Origin: an uncultured Oribacterium sp.
GTDB lineage: Bacteria; Bacillota; Clostridia; Lachnospirales; Lachnospiraceae
Reading direction: 5' to 3'
NCBI GenBank assembly: GCA_937927445.1
Contig: CALAOB010000069.1
Coordinates: 1-45,590 of the forward strand
Length of the DNA stretch: 45,590 nt
Both the position numbers and the translations under genes were made by a program. How positions within the stretch are numbered: the stretch's first letter is position 1; every line of letters starts with the position of its first letter. The notes under the pieces were generated by a model, which saw only the letters and a list, made by a program, of their open reading frames with translations, did no database searches and was not told where the DNA came from. Shown one piece after another: positions 1 through 9,928 of this stretch.

Positions 1-719
1 GGATTCAGGAGTCCCTCCGGGTACGGATGCCAGGCGATGCCGTAGTCGGTGTCGCTGAGGTAGGTGTTCAGGAGCTCGAGCAGGGTCTTCGAGGCCATGG
101 TCGTGCCGCCCTGCTGCGTCCAGTTGTAGTCGAACGGGATGAAGACGCGCGCGTCCGGGTTCTGGGCCTTGATTGCATTGTAGAAGATGCGGAAGCCGTC
201 CGCGTAGGCCTTCACATAGGTGTTCGTGTCGACCGCGCCGAGGTAGTTCCAGACCGTGTTGTTGATTTCGTTGCCGATGACCCAGTTCGAAACACGGTTG
301 CGGTAACGGCTCGCGAGCTGCTCCGCCACCTGCTGCGTGCGCGCGATGCCCTCCGGCGTCAGGGTGTTGAACTGATAGAGGTTCGCCGTAGGAGTCAGGG
401 TCGGGCAGATCGGGTCGCCCGCCTGGAAGTCGTTCATGACACCCATGGTGATGGTGAGGTCGGCCGCGTCAAACCGGTCAATCATCGCATCGAACGCGCG
501 CATCTGCTGCTCGTCCTTCAGGAAGCTCGCGTTGAACTGGAAGGTCACCTGCTTACAGCCGAGCTGCTGGATGTCGGAGACCATGTCGACGTGTGAGGAG
601 CAGATACCCTTCTTCGACTCCGGCGTGTTGTAGAAGGCCAATGCCGGTGTGCTCGACGCAAGTACCAGCGCGCTCGTGAGCATGGCAGCGGTCAGTTTCT
701 TAAAGTGAAATGATTTCAT
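1..719 (-). CDS. Secreted DUF5722-type glycoside-hydrolase-like protein, 3' end outside window
   Basis: The frame starts at ATG 719 (minus), behind an AAAAGGGGG ribosome site, and runs off the window edge after about 239 residues, so the C-terminus is missing. The N-terminus is a classical signal peptide: MKSFHFKK, a hydrophobic stretch, then ALAF at about residue 28. The mature part begins with SKKGICSSH and contains WVIGNEIN at about residue 150. That Asn-Glu pair is typical of the acid/base position in TIM-barrel glycosidases. The segments GICSSHV, FNALTP-like text, WVIGNEINNTVWNY, FDYNW and IAWHPYPEGL match my memory of the DUF5722 family, common as exported proteins in gut Lachnospiraceae. 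The substrate is unknown. It lies downstream of the lipoprotein gene at 812-1321 but is separated from it by a terminator hairpin. Confidence 0.75.
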   Translation of the reverse strand, partial: MKSFHFKKLTAAMLTSALVLASSTPALAFYNTPESKKGICSSHVDMVSDIQQLGCKQVTFQFNASFLKDEQQMRAFDAMIDRFDAADLTITMGVMNDFQAGDPICPTLTPTANLYQFNTLTPEGIARTQQVAEQLASRYRNRVSNWVIGNEINNTVWNYLGAVDTNTYVKAYADGFRIFYNAIKAQNPDARVFIPFDYNWTQQGGTTMASKTLLELLNTYLSDTDYGIAWHPYPEGLLN

Positions 720-755
720 ATGTGCCCCCTTTTATAATATATTTCAGTATACAAA

Positions 756-788
756 AAAACCGCTGCGCAGTGAATGCGTAGCGGTTTT
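756..788 (-). terminator. Intrinsic terminator of the 812-1321 lipoprotein gene
   Basis: The arms ACCGCTGCGCA and TGCGTAGCGGT pair with one G-T, around a 5-nt loop. Read on the minus strand the stem is followed by a run of seven T. It lies between the lipoprotein stop and the next minus-strand gene. Confidence 0.85.
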
Positions 789-811
789 GAAATTCTTACG
801 ATTTTTTATTT

Positions 812-1321
812 TTATTCTGTAAATGCGATCGGGGTTGCACCGGAAGCAGCATCTGCGCTCTTCAGATCGATGCCGACGGTCTCATAAGACAGGGTATCGA
901 AGTGCTGAGTGGTGCCATCCTCTGTGGTGAACTCGAGGGTGTACTTGATCTCCTTCTGCTTGTCCGCATCCTCATCCCGAGTGATGGTTACGGTCTCACC
1001 ATCTGCAAGACCCTCACCTGCGAGGTTCTCCCCCTTCTCCTTGGAACCTGCCTCATAGAGGTAGAGATCGGTTACCTTAGAACCAGTGGTGTTCTTTACA
1101 GTATATACAGCGCTTCCTGCTTCCTCAGACTCAGCCTCTGCAGCAGCTGTGGTCTCTTCCGCAGCCTCGCTGCCAGCCTCTGTAGCGGCCTCGGTCGCAG
1201 CTTCTGTTGCAGCAGCGGTCGTAGCAGCCGCTGTGGTCGCCTCTGGTGTCGCATTGGCACCGCAGGCACTCATGCTCATCGCAAGCATCATCGCAGCAAT
1301 CACAACATAATTCTTCTTCAT
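812..1321 (-). CDS. Small lipoprotein of unknown function with Ala/Thr/Glu-rich linker
   Basis: The protein has 169 residues. ATG 1321 was chosen because AGGAGGA lies 8 bases upstream; an in-frame ATG further out at 1402 lacks a site. Residues 1-20 form a type II signal peptide (MKKNYV, then LAMSMSAC, lipid-modified Cys 21). Residues 25-70 are a low-complexity linker of repeated TEAA/TTAA units, a spacer often seen in Lachnospiraceae lipoproteins. The remaining 100 residues (VYTVKNTTGSKVTDLYLYEAG, then TLEFTTEDGTTQHFDTLSYE) look like a small beta-sandwich with no catalytic motif I recognise. It is probably anchored on the outer face of the membrane. The gene is monocistronic, with its own promoter at 1509-1536 and a terminator at 756-788. 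I do not assign a function. Confidence 0.85.
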   Translation of the reverse strand: MKKNYVVIAAMMLAMSMSACGANATPEATTAAATTAAATEAATEAATEAGSEAAEETTAAAEAESEEAGSAVYTVKNTTGSKVTDLYLYEAGSKEKGENLAGEGLADGETVTITRDEDADKQKEIKYTLEFTTEDGTTQHFDTLSYETVGIDLKSADAASGATPIAFTE

Positions 1322-1508
1322 AATTTTAGTCCTCCTGAATGTTCTGTATCGCTGATTCCCTGCACATCGCCCGATCGGACAATGTCGGCTCCTGCACTTC
1401 ATCTCCCGCCTGCGCGATTACGCCCACGGGAAATCCCCGGCAGATCAGCGACCATCTCGTGTTCCGTGGTTCCGATCTGTACGAAACTCTCCGAAACACC
1501 AGGCCTAG

Positions 1509-1536
1509 ATTATAGGAGGTATTCCTCAGAATACAA
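1509..1536 (-). promoter_or_regulatory. Sigma-A-type promoter of the lipoprotein gene, long leader
   Basis: On the minus strand TTGTAT and TATAAT are separated by 16 bases. The predicted start near 1502 leaves a leader of about 180 bases before ATG 1321. I see no known riboswitch pattern in that leader. The rest of the stretch 1322-1773 holds no gene except the short leader ORF at 1658-1753. Confidence 0.7.
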
Positions 1537-1617
1537 GTGAAGTTTTTGTGACTTTTTTAACAGAAAAATTTAATAAACTGTCCAGCCTATCCTGTTCCCC
1601 GGTTTTCTTCAAATCTA

Positions 1618-1646
1618 TTGCTTTTATGCGGGTTCTCGGCTATAAT
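1618..1646 (+). promoter_or_regulatory. Sigma-A-type promoter of the ABC-F gene
   Basis: TTGCTT and TATAAT lie 17 bases apart on the plus strand. The predicted start near 1653 gives a 120-base leader before ATG 1774. Confidence 0.75.
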
Positions 1647-1657
1647 GCTCGAGGTTA

Positions 1658-1753
1658 ATGACAGTTGAGAGCGGCTTCCTGAGCCACTCTTTTTATTATA
1701 TCTGCAGTTTTCGGAGATATTTCGGAGGCACTCAGCAGATGATACAGCGTTAA
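1658..1753 (+). promoter_or_regulatory. Leader ORF with embedded terminator-like hairpin (candidate attenuator)
   Basis: ATG 1658 opens a 31-codon frame beginning MTVESGFLSH and closing at TAA 1751-1753, 20 bases before the ABC-F start. Codons 4-11 coincide with a hairpin at 1667-1690 (AGAGCGGCT / AGCCACTCT, one mismatch) followed by TTTTTATTATAT. This is the layout of a ribosome-controlled transcription attenuator, known upstream of some antibiotic-responsive ABC-F genes such as vmlR. The start codon has only a GAGG very close by, and the predicted transcript begins a few bases before it, so translation may be near-leaderless. The hairpin is seen directly; its regulatory role is inferred. 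Confidence 0.5.
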
Positions 1754-1773
1754 GAAAAGGAGGCAGCAGCCAC

Positions 1774-3411
1774 ATGATTGCAGCAAATAACATTACCTTC
1801 CGTGTAGGTAAGAAGGCACTGTTTGAAGACGTTAATATCAAGTTCACCGAGGGCAACTGTTATGGCATCATCGGTGCCAACGGTGCCGGTAAGTCGACCT
1901 TCCTGAAGATCCTGAGCGGTGTGCTCGAGCCGACCAGCGGTGAGATCACCATGACCCCTGGTCAGCGTCTCAGCGTACTCGAGCAGGATCAGTTCAAGTA
2001 CGATGATTACTCCGTCATCGACACCGTCATCATGGGCAACAAGCGCCTGTACGACATCATGAAGGAGAAGGACGCCATCTACGCAAAGGCGGATTTCACC
2101 GACGAGGATGGCCTCCGTGCCGCGGATCTCGAGGCAGAGTTCGCTGCGATGGACGGCTGGAATGCAGAAGCGGATGCCGAGACGATGCTGAACGGCTTAG
2201 GGATCGGCACTGAGCTCCACTACAAGCAGATGAACGAGCTGAAGGGTTCCGAGAAGGTCAAGGTCCTCCTCGCGAAGGCACTGTTCGGTAACCCGGACAT
2301 CCTGCTCCTCGACGAGCCGACCAACCACCTCGACCTGAACTCCATTGAGTGGCTCGAGGAGTTCCTCATCAACTTCGAGAACACCGTCATCGTCGTATCC
2401 CATGACCGTTACTTCCTGAACAAGGTCTGCACGAACATCGCGGACATCGACTACGGTAAGATCACTCTCTTCGCCGGAAACTACGATTTCTGGTTCGAGT
2501 CCTCCCAGCTCATCGTGCGTCAGCAGAAGGAAGCGAACCGCAAGAAGGAGGAGAAGATCAAGGAGCTGCAGGAGTTCATCCAGCGTTTCTCGGCCAATGC
2601 TTCCAAATCCAAGCAGGCGACCTCCCGTAAGCGTGCCCTCGAGAAGATCGAGCTCGACAACATCAAGCCGTCCTCTCGTCAGTATCCGTACATCGTATTT
2701 AAGCCGAACCGTGAGATCGGTAACGATGTCCTCGAGGTGAAGAACCTCTCGAAGACCATCAACGGCGTAAAGGTGCTCGATGACATCTCCTTCATCGTGA
2801 ACCGTACCGATAAGATCGCGCTGGTCGGCCCGAACGAGCTTGCGAAGACCACCCTCATGCAGATCATCTCCGGCGAGATGGAGCCGGACAGCGGTGACTA
2901 CAAGTGGGGCGTAACCACCAGCCAGTCCTACTTCCCGAAGGACAACACGAAGGAGTTCGCATCCGAGGACACCATCGTCGAGTGGCTGACCCAGTACAGC
3001 CCGGATAAGGACACCCAGTTCGTCCGCGGCTACCTCGGCCGTATGCTCTTCAAGGGCGACGATGGTCTGAAGAAGGTCAACGTCCTCTCCGGAGGTGAGC
3101 GCGTACGCTGCATGCTCAGTAAGATGATGATTTCCGGTTCCAATGTCATCATCCTCGACGAGCCGACCGACCACCTCGACATGGAGTCCATCTCCGCACT
3201 GAACGACGGACTCAAGAGCTACCCGGGTGTCATCATCTTCGCGTCCCGTGACCATCAGGTCGTAGAGACCACCGCGAACCGTATCTTCGAGATCATCGAC
3301 GGCAAGCTCATCGACAAGATGACCACCTACGACGAGTACCTCGCATCCGACGAGGACATCAAGAAGAGATTCGTCTTCACCCTGTCCGGATCCGACGCAA
3401 GCGACAACTAA
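1774..3411 (+). CDS. ybiT: ABC-F family ATPase, YbiT type
   Basis: The soluble protein of 545 residues has two ABC cassettes and no membrane segments, as expected for ABC-F proteins that bind the ribosomal E site and modulate translation. The first cassette has Walker A GANGAGKST (about residue 35), a degenerate signature LKGSEKVKV (about 155), DEPTNHLD and an intact H-loop VSHDRYF. The charged linker (KKEEKIKELQEF, about 250-290) is the P-site tip region. The second cassette has an altered Walker A GPNELAKTT (352-360), an intact signature LSGGERVR, DEPTDHLD, and SRDH at 491-494 where the H-loop His normally sits. The N-terminus MIAANNITFRVG and overall length fit the YbiT subfamily. The ribosome site is AAAGGAGG. 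The gene is monocistronic with an attenuator-like leader and a strong terminator, suggesting conditional expression. Translation rescue or antibiotic protection is inferred. Confidence 0.88.
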   Translation: MIAANNITFRVGKKALFEDVNIKFTEGNCYGIIGANGAGKSTFLKILSGVLEPTSGEITMTPGQRLSVLEQDQFKYDDYSVIDTVIMGNKRLYDIMKEKDAIYAKADFTDEDGLRAADLEAEFAAMDGWNAEADAETMLNGLGIGTELHYKQMNELKGSEKVKVLLAKALFGNPDILLLDEPTNHLDLNSIEWLEEFLINFENTVIVVSHDRYFLNKVCTNIADIDYGKITLFAGNYDFWFESSQLIVRQQKEANRKKEEKIKELQEFIQRFSANASKSKQATSRKRALEKIELDNIKPSSRQYPYIVFKPNREIGNDVLEVKNLSKTINGVKVLDDISFIVNRTDKIALVGPNELAKTTLMQIISGEMEPDSGDYKWGVTTSQSYFPKDNTKEFASEDTIVEWLTQYSPDKDTQFVRGYLGRMLFKGDDGLKKVNVLSGGERVRCMLSKMMISGSNVIILDEPTDHLDMESISALNDGLKSYPGVIIFASRDHQVVETTANRIFEIIDGKLIDKMTTYDEYLASDEDIKKRFVFTLSGSDASDN

Positions 3412-3433
3412 GCATCCGCGTATCCGAACAGAT

Positions 3434-3485
3434 AAAAAAACCGAGAGCACAGTTCCTTCTGTTGGAACTGTGCTCTCGGTTTTTT
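3434..3485. terminator. Strong bidirectional intrinsic terminator
   Basis: A perfect stem of about 16 bp (CCGAGAGCACAGTTCC and its complement) around a 7-nt loop is flanked by A7 on the left and T6 on the right. It can therefore end both the ABC-F transcript and the convergent nup transcript. Confidence 0.95.
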
Positions 3486-3497
3486 AATATCACTAGA

Positions 3498-4439
3498 TTA
3501 CTTCGACCGTACAAACGGCTTGCCGTTTGCTGCCGGTACGTGGCCGGCACCGACGAAGAAGATGAGGGTCAGCAGGGTCACGATGTACGGGATCATGCTG
3601 AGGAGGTTCGGGCTGATGAGGTTCGAGCCGCCGAGCAGCGACTTGACACCGTTACAGAATCCGAAGAGGAGGCAGCCGACGAAGGCACCGCCCGGGGAGA
3701 ACTTACCGAAGATGACGGCTGCGATCGCGATGAAGCCCTGGCCAACGATGACCGCCGGACGGAACTGCGATACGGTCGCAAGGGTGACGAACGCGCCACC
3801 GAGGCCCGACAGGAAACCGGACAGGATCACGCAGATGTAGCGAACCACATAGACATTGATACCGAGGGTCTCACATGCCTCCGGATGCTCGCCCGCCGCA
3901 CGCAGACGCATGCCGAAGCGGGTCTTGTAGAACACGAACCAGATGACCGCCACCAGCAGGAAGCTGAGGTACGCCACCGAGTAGGTGGAGATCACATTGT
4001 ACTGAAATGAACCCGCCGGGAAGATGGACACGCCCTTTTCGTTCGTAAACATCTTCGGCAGCTTCGCCATCATATCGAGCGCCGGTGAATCCGAGGAGTT
4101 CTCGAAGATCGCCTTACAGAGGAAGATCGCGAAGCCCGGTCCGATAAAGTTGATCGCTGTTCCGGCGATCGTCTGGTCCGCATGCAGACTCACGCAGACC
4201 ACCGCGTGGATGAGGCCGAGCGCGGCACCCGCGAGACCACCCGCGAAGAAACCGATCCAGCCGTTGCCCGTGAAGTACGCAACCGCCGCCCCCACGAACG
4301 CGCCGAGGGTCATCATACCCTCGATGCCAATGTTTACGACGCCAGAGCGCTCACTGAAGCAGGAGCCTAAGGCTGCGAGCAGCAGTGGTGGCGTCGAGAT
4401 CAGCATTGCATTGATTAAAAGTCCTAAATTCGTAAGCAT
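3498..4439 (-). CDS. nupQ: Nucleoside ABC transporter permease, NupQ-like
   Basis: This is a 313-residue inner-membrane permease of the BPD_transp_2 (LivH/RbsC-like) family with about eight to ten hydrophobic segments. Typical motifs are ERSGVVNIGIEGMM near residue 30 and ERSG/GINV-type loops. It is the second permease of the BMP-type purine nucleoside importer (Bacillus NupQ/YufQ). Its ATG shares one base with the stop of the upstream permease (TAATG), so the two are translationally coupled. It is the last gene of the operon and ends at the terminator 3434-3485. Substrate is inferred from the family; in Bacillus the system imports guanosine and related nucleosides. Confidence 0.88.
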   Translation of the reverse strand: MLTNLGLLINAMLISTPPLLLAALGSCFSERSGVVNIGIEGMMTLGAFVGAAVAYFTGNGWIGFFAGGLAGAALGLIHAVVCVSLHADQTIAGTAINFIGPGFAIFLCKAIFENSSDSPALDMMAKLPKMFTNEKGVSIFPAGSFQYNVISTYSVAYLSFLLVAVIWFVFYKTRFGMRLRAAGEHPEACETLGINVYVVRYICVILSGFLSGLGGAFVTLATVSQFRPAVIVGQGFIAIAAVIFGKFSPGGAFVGCLLFGFCNGVKSLLGGSNLISPNLLSMIPYIVTLLTLIFFVGAGHVPAANGKPFVRSK

Positions 4440-5502
4440 TACTTCGCCGCCTCCTTCTTCGTGGTCATCTTCGTGAGGATCGACTTAAATACCGGTGCGA
4501 TCGCGATGAAGATAATAACAGTACCCATGATGATGTTGACAACCTCATTCGGCACCTGGATAACGGTCAGCTTGTTTCCACCGTACTTCATCGCACCGTA
4601 GAACCAGCCGGCGAAGATACAGCCGATCGGATTCGTGGCACCGATGAGGGCGACGGTGATACCCTGGAAGCCGTAGGACTCCTGGGCTGCAAACTGCGGG
4701 ATACGCTGGCTCATGCCGAGGAGCTGAACGGCTCCGCCTAAGCCCGCCAGAAGACCCGAGATCGACATCGACGCGAGGAATACGCGGTTCGAGCTGATGC
4801 CGGCATACTCTGCGGCGGTTCTCGAGAAACCGACGGCACGCAGCTGGTAGCCGAAGGTGGTCTTCGTCATGACGAACCAGAGGATGATCGCAGCGATGAT
4901 GGCCATCACGATGCCCCAGTGGACATCGGAGCAGCCGGTGAGCTTCGCCACCGCGGCCGGCATCTTGATCGACGCACTCGCGAGGATGTTCTTCGATGCC
5001 TCGGCGCCCTGATCTGTATGAATCGCCTTCAGGTTCACGACGAAGTTCGACAGATAGAACGCGATCCAGTTAAACATGATATAGGAAAGGACCTCATTGA
5101 TGCCCTTCTTTACCTTCAGCACGCCGACGATGGCACCCCAGAGCGCACCGGCGAGGGCCGCTGCCAGGAGGCACACGATCGCGTGGATCACCGGCGGCAG
5201 CGGACAGAGGATACCGATCACCGCGGCGGCCAGCGAGCCGACCACGTACTGACCCTCGGCACCGATGTTGAAGACGCCGGTACGGAAGGAGAACGCCACC
5301 GAAAGTCCGGTGAAGATCAGCGGTGCTGCGTAAACGATACTGTAGGTGAAAAACTTCGGCTTACTGAAGACACCGTTAAAGAGCTTCGCGTAGGCCTCGC
5401 CCGGATTGACACCGATCGCCGTAAGGAGGATCGCACCTACGATGAAGCCGATCACGATCGCGATCAGGGTGTACAGCAGGGAGCTGTCTAATATTTTCTT
5501 TT

Positions 5503-5506
<4 letters not shown>
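4439..5506 (-). CDS. nupP: Nucleoside ABC transporter permease, NupP-like
   Basis: The 355-residue polytopic membrane protein starts MKKKILDSSLLYTLIAIVIG. It carries the family hallmark FRTGVFNIGAEGQY near residue 75, equivalent to ERSGVVNIGIEG in its partner permease, and SGLLAGLGGAVQLLG near 250. It is the first permease subunit of the BMP nucleoside importer. It overlaps the ATPase gene by 4 bases (ATGA) upstream and shares one base with nupQ downstream, a tight operon. A Lys-rich tail (KMTTKKEAAK) lies on the cytoplasmic side. Confidence 0.88.
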
Positions 5507-7038
<1,532 letters not shown>

Positions 7039-7303
7039 TGCATTGTGTCCCTTCTTTAATGTGTTTCAAGCAGTGTGTCCATGGCGGAACGCCCACCGTT
7101 TACTGCTGGTTGACACGGCCGTTCTGTCGGAAAAGCCAGGACAGAGACGGTACTTTCACTCTATTGATACCTTCTAGAATATCATAAATCGCGCGGGTTT
7201 TACACTGGTTTGTTTGAGTGCCGCTAAGGGGACCCGGCTTGATTTCACACGGTCTCTACGTATGGCTGCTGGTGCCGGTCCTCCGGGCGTCCCCTGCCTG
7301 ACT
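7039..7303 (-). promoter_or_regulatory. Structured leader between yjjW and nupO
   Basis: This 265-base gene-free stretch lies upstream of nupO. On the minus strand it has an AT-rich patch (TTTATGATATTCT, around 7175-7187) that could hold a -10 element but no convincing -35. It is followed by self-complementary segments: TCTGTC with GACAGA, and GTGTC with GACAC enclosing a GC-rich part. I looked for a purine riboswitch because of the transport substrate and do not see the conserved core. The function is unassigned. Confidence 0.3.
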
Positions 7304-8332
7304 TCATATAATTACGATATCAGTCATCCCTTCAGAGCGGGCGAGGTCGGCGAGGTGCTCGAGCCAGGCGTCAGTCGGCGGGGTGAAGCTGCGGTAGGCT
7401 TCGCGGACGCCGAACGGGCGGTACTTGATGATCTTGTAGCGTATGCTCGTCCCCTCGTTTTCCGGCCAATGCTTCTGCCGTGAGAGGTATGGCTGCAGCG
7501 CACGGGCGGTGTCGACGATGGTCTTTTCGGTGTCGAAGAGCTCCGGGACGACGACGGTTCGGACTTCGTAGAGCTGGCCGCGGTCGGCGAGAAAGCGCAT
7601 GTTCCGGAGGACGAGTGCATTATCCACGTCGGTGACGGCACGGTGGTCCGCGGCGTCGTAGGCCTTGATATCGAGCATGACGCCGTCGATCACGGACAGG
7701 AGCTCCGCCGGGTCTTCCTCGAAGTCGTAGGTGCCGTTCGAGTCGAGGAGGAAGCCGAGGCCGTCCTGCTTTGCGAGGACCGCGAGGTCGTGGAGGAAGG
7801 CCGGGTAGAAGGTGCATTCGCCGCCGGAGACGGTGATGCCGCGGATAAACGGGACGTTTCTCCGTACTTCGGCGTACACCTCTTCCGCGTTCATGTAGCG
7901 GATACGCGGGCTCGCGTCGTGCGTACAGGTATGGATGCAGGTGTCGCAGCCGACGCACTTCGCCGGATCGAAGAGGACGAGACCGCGTGGCAGTTTCGTC
8001 TCAGCAGTGCACTCTCCTGCGGCCTCGGACGCTGTGGTGGCAGTGGCTCCGGTGCCGGTCGGTGCCGTCGAGGCGGCGTCCGCGCCACCTGATGGAATGG
8101 GCCAGCATTGGCCTTCGGCTGAGAGTGTGAGGGCACCGGTCGGGCAGGTCGCGACGCAGTCGCCGCAGCTGATGCAGACGGCGCGAGTCTCCGGGTTGTG
8201 GCAGTAGTGACAGTTGAAATTGCAGCCCTGGACGAAGACGGCGGTACGGTTGCCGGGGCCGTCGACGGAGCTGAACGGGATGATTTTGTTAACGGGCACG
8301 CGAGCGCCCATCATGCGTGGATCATTTCTCAT
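7304..8332 (-). CDS. yjjW: YjjW-type glycyl-radical enzyme activase (radical SAM)
   Basis: The 342-residue protein is predicted to use S-adenosylmethionine and a 4Fe-4S cluster to install the glycyl radical on YjjI. The radical SAM motif is C37-x3-C41-x2-C44 (GCNFNCHYCHNP), preceded by IPFSSVDGPGNRTAVF. Two ferredoxin-like clusters follow at C53/C56/C59/C63 and C126/C129/C132/C136. VSGGECTFYP (near 185) is the glycine-rich SAM-binding strand. Between the ferredoxin motifs, residues 77-115 are an Ala/Gly/Thr-rich low-complexity insert that makes the protein about 50 residues longer than E. coli YjjW as I recall it. It lies downstream of yjjI across a terminator-like hairpin, so it is probably made in smaller amount than its substrate. 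Confidence 0.88.
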   Translation of the reverse strand: MRNDPRMMGARVPVNKIIPFSSVDGPGNRTAVFVQGCNFNCHYCHNPETRAVCISCGDCVATCPTGALTLSAEGQCWPIPSGGADAASTAPTGTGATATTASEAAGECTAETKLPRGLVLFDPAKCVGCDTCIHTCTHDASPRIRYMNAEEVYAEVRRNVPFIRGITVSGGECTFYPAFLHDLAVLAKQDGLGFLLDSNGTYDFEEDPAELLSVIDGVMLDIKAYDAADHRAVTDVDNALVLRNMRFLADRGQLYEVRTVVVPELFDTEKTIVDTARALQPYLSRQKHWPENEGTSIRYKIIKYRPFGVREAYRSFTPPTDAWLEHLADLARSEGMTDIVII

Positions 8333-8342
8333 TTTCTCTCCT

Positions 8343-8371
8343 AAAAAAGGAACAGGCCTTCGGCCTGTTCC
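8343..8371 (-). terminator. Hairpin terminator between yjjI and yjjW
   Basis: GGAACAGGCC and its exact complement enclose a 3-nt loop. On the minus strand the stem is followed by T6. It lies 10 bases after the yjjI stop and 11 before the yjjW start, so it probably attenuates rather than abolishes transcription into yjjW. Confidence 0.85.
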
Positions 8372-8380
8372 TCGCGATGA

Positions 8381-9928
8381 TTAACGGACTTTTCGCTCCA
8401 TGATGTGGCAGTTCTGCTTTGCGCCGAGGCCGAGGGCGGTGGTGTCGTGCTTGACGTTCTGGCCCTGCTCGAGCTTCTCGATCTCGGACTTCTTTACGAG
8501 GTAACCGGTGACGCGGATGACGTCAGAGTCGCTCGCATAGAAGCTTAAGTAGCGGAGATTCTGCCGGAAGGAGCCCTTGATGATATCGAGGACGTAGTCC
8601 GGGTTCTTGTGCACGGTCATGTCGATCGGGAAGATGTCGCCGGTGCCGGACGGGAAGTAGTGGTGGAAGTTCGACAGGATCATGAGCTGATCCACCAGGT
8701 TCGCCGGCTCCTCGCCGATCGGGATGCGGGTGCCCGGGGTGACATTCACGTCGGAGGCGATGCCGACCTGCGCGTGCAGGAGGAAGTGGCCGCCGGTCGC
8801 TTCACAGTACGGGTTGAAGTGGTGATCGTTGAAGTCCTTGATCACGTCCATGATGCGCACGCCGAGCTTCGTCGCTTCGTTATCACGGCCGAAGCGCCAC
8901 TCCGGGTGGCCCTCCTTCTCCAGCAGGATGTCGACGGCGTCTGCGAGGCCGACGAGACCGAACATCGCGCTGAAGAGATCGCGGCGGATGAGGCCCTCCT
9001 TCGCGAGGAAGTTGTTCTCGAAGAAGCCGGACTCCTCCACGATGAAGCGGATACGCTCGTCCATATAGCGTGCCTGGATGTCCATCACGTACGGGAGCTG
9101 GTTCTGCAGGAAGTCCTCGATGTTCTTCGCACGCTTCGCGATGTTGCCGAGGATGAGGCGGACGAGCGTGTAGGAGCCGCCGCCGAACTTGAGGCCGTTG
9201 TAGCAGGAAGCGATGACGTACTCCTCACCGAGCTCGGACTTGAACATCGCGTGGTTTCCGAAGGACGGCTTCGCCGAGGCGAGCGCTGCCCTTACGCACT
9301 CCAGCGCAAAGTCATCTGGGGTCTCCGCTTCGTCGTACTTCATCGTGATGTTCGGTACGGCATCCCGGGTCGCTTCGATCGCCTTCAGGATGAGACGGCC
9401 GGCCTTCGTGTCGCGCGGGCCAATGTTGCCGTGGGAGAAGGAATCGAGGATCGTGCGGTCCATGTTGATGAAGAACAGGGTGATCAGCTTCTGCGCGAGT
9501 GCCTCATCCATGTCCTGTACGAACGGGTCGAGGAGCTCATCGAGCTGTCCCACATAGACCGGGAAATTGGTCACGGACGGGACATGACGATAGATGATTT
9601 CGAGTGCATTGATCGCCTCGAAGAGGTCCTTCGGCGGCTCAAGGTTCAGGAAACGGGAGCCCTCCTTCATGAACTTCGCGTAGTTCGGGATGATGTAGCG
9701 CGGGCGCAGCGGTGCGTGGCCCTCGCTGAGATCGCAGATGCACTGACGGTCGATCGGCTGGTTCAGGAGCTCATCGAGTCCCTCCGGAAGGTTCAGCACC
9801 TCCAGCAGGGAATCCGCCTGATTCGCCATCGTCGCCACCTTCTGCTCGTGCGTCAGGGTCGGGGACTTCACGGTCTCCAGCATCGCGTCGCGTGTCTGGT
9901 TTACACGCTCCATGGAAATATCTCTCAT
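8381..9928 (-). CDS. yjjI: YjjI-type glycyl-radical enzyme (DUF3029)
   Basis: The 515-residue cytoplasmic enzyme matches the length of E. coli YjjI. The C-terminal glycyl-radical loop is RVTGY, with Gly 475 forty residues from the end. SCYNGLKFGGG (about residue 240) offers a candidate thiyl-radical Cys. CEATGGHF, HAQVGIASDVNVTPGTRIP and FPSGTGDIFPID are other conserved-looking blocks. The enzyme needs activation by the downstream YjjW and is destroyed by oxygen, implying an anaerobic life. The reaction of YjjI is, to my knowledge, unproven. In E. coli yjjI-yjjW adjoins the deo (deoxynucleoside) genes, and here the pair sits inside a nucleoside import cluster. Start ATG 9928 has GAGG seven bases upstream. 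Confidence 0.88.
   Translation of the reverse strand: MRDISMERVNQTRDAMLETVKSPTLTHEQKVATMANQADSLLEVLNLPEGLDELLNQPIDRQCICDLSEGHAPLRPRYIIPNYAKFMKEGSRFLNLEPPKDLFEAINALEIIYRHVPSVTNFPVYVGQLDELLDPFVQDMDEALAQKLITLFFINMDRTILDSFSHGNIGPRDTKAGRLILKAIEATRDAVPNITMKYDEAETPDDFALECVRAALASAKPSFGNHAMFKSELGEEYVIASCYNGLKFGGGSYTLVRLILGNIAKRAKNIEDFLQNQLPYVMDIQARYMDERIRFIVEESGFFENNFLAKEGLIRRDLFSAMFGLVGLADAVDILLEKEGHPEWRFGRDNEATKLGVRIMDVIKDFNDHHFNPYCEATGGHFLLHAQVGIASDVNVTPGTRIPIGEEPANLVDQLMILSNFHHYFPSGTGDIFPIDMTVHKNPDYVLDIIKGSFRQNLRYLSFYASDSDVIRVTGYLVKKSEIEKLEQGQNVKHDTTALGLGAKQNCHIMERKVR

Noticed and set aside
902..1540. Open frame of 212 codons on the plus strand opposite the small lipoprotein
   Set aside because: Cys/Ser/Leu-rich antisense shadow of the repetitive linker; the lipoprotein on the minus strand has promoter, ribosome site and terminator.
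2197..3450. Open frame of 417 codons opposite the ABC-F gene
   Set aside because: Composition typical of an antisense shadow and no ribosome site; the ABC-F motifs are on the plus strand.
7039..7186. Purine riboswitch upstream of the nucleoside transporter
   Set aside because: The conserved loop and junction sequences of that class are not present.
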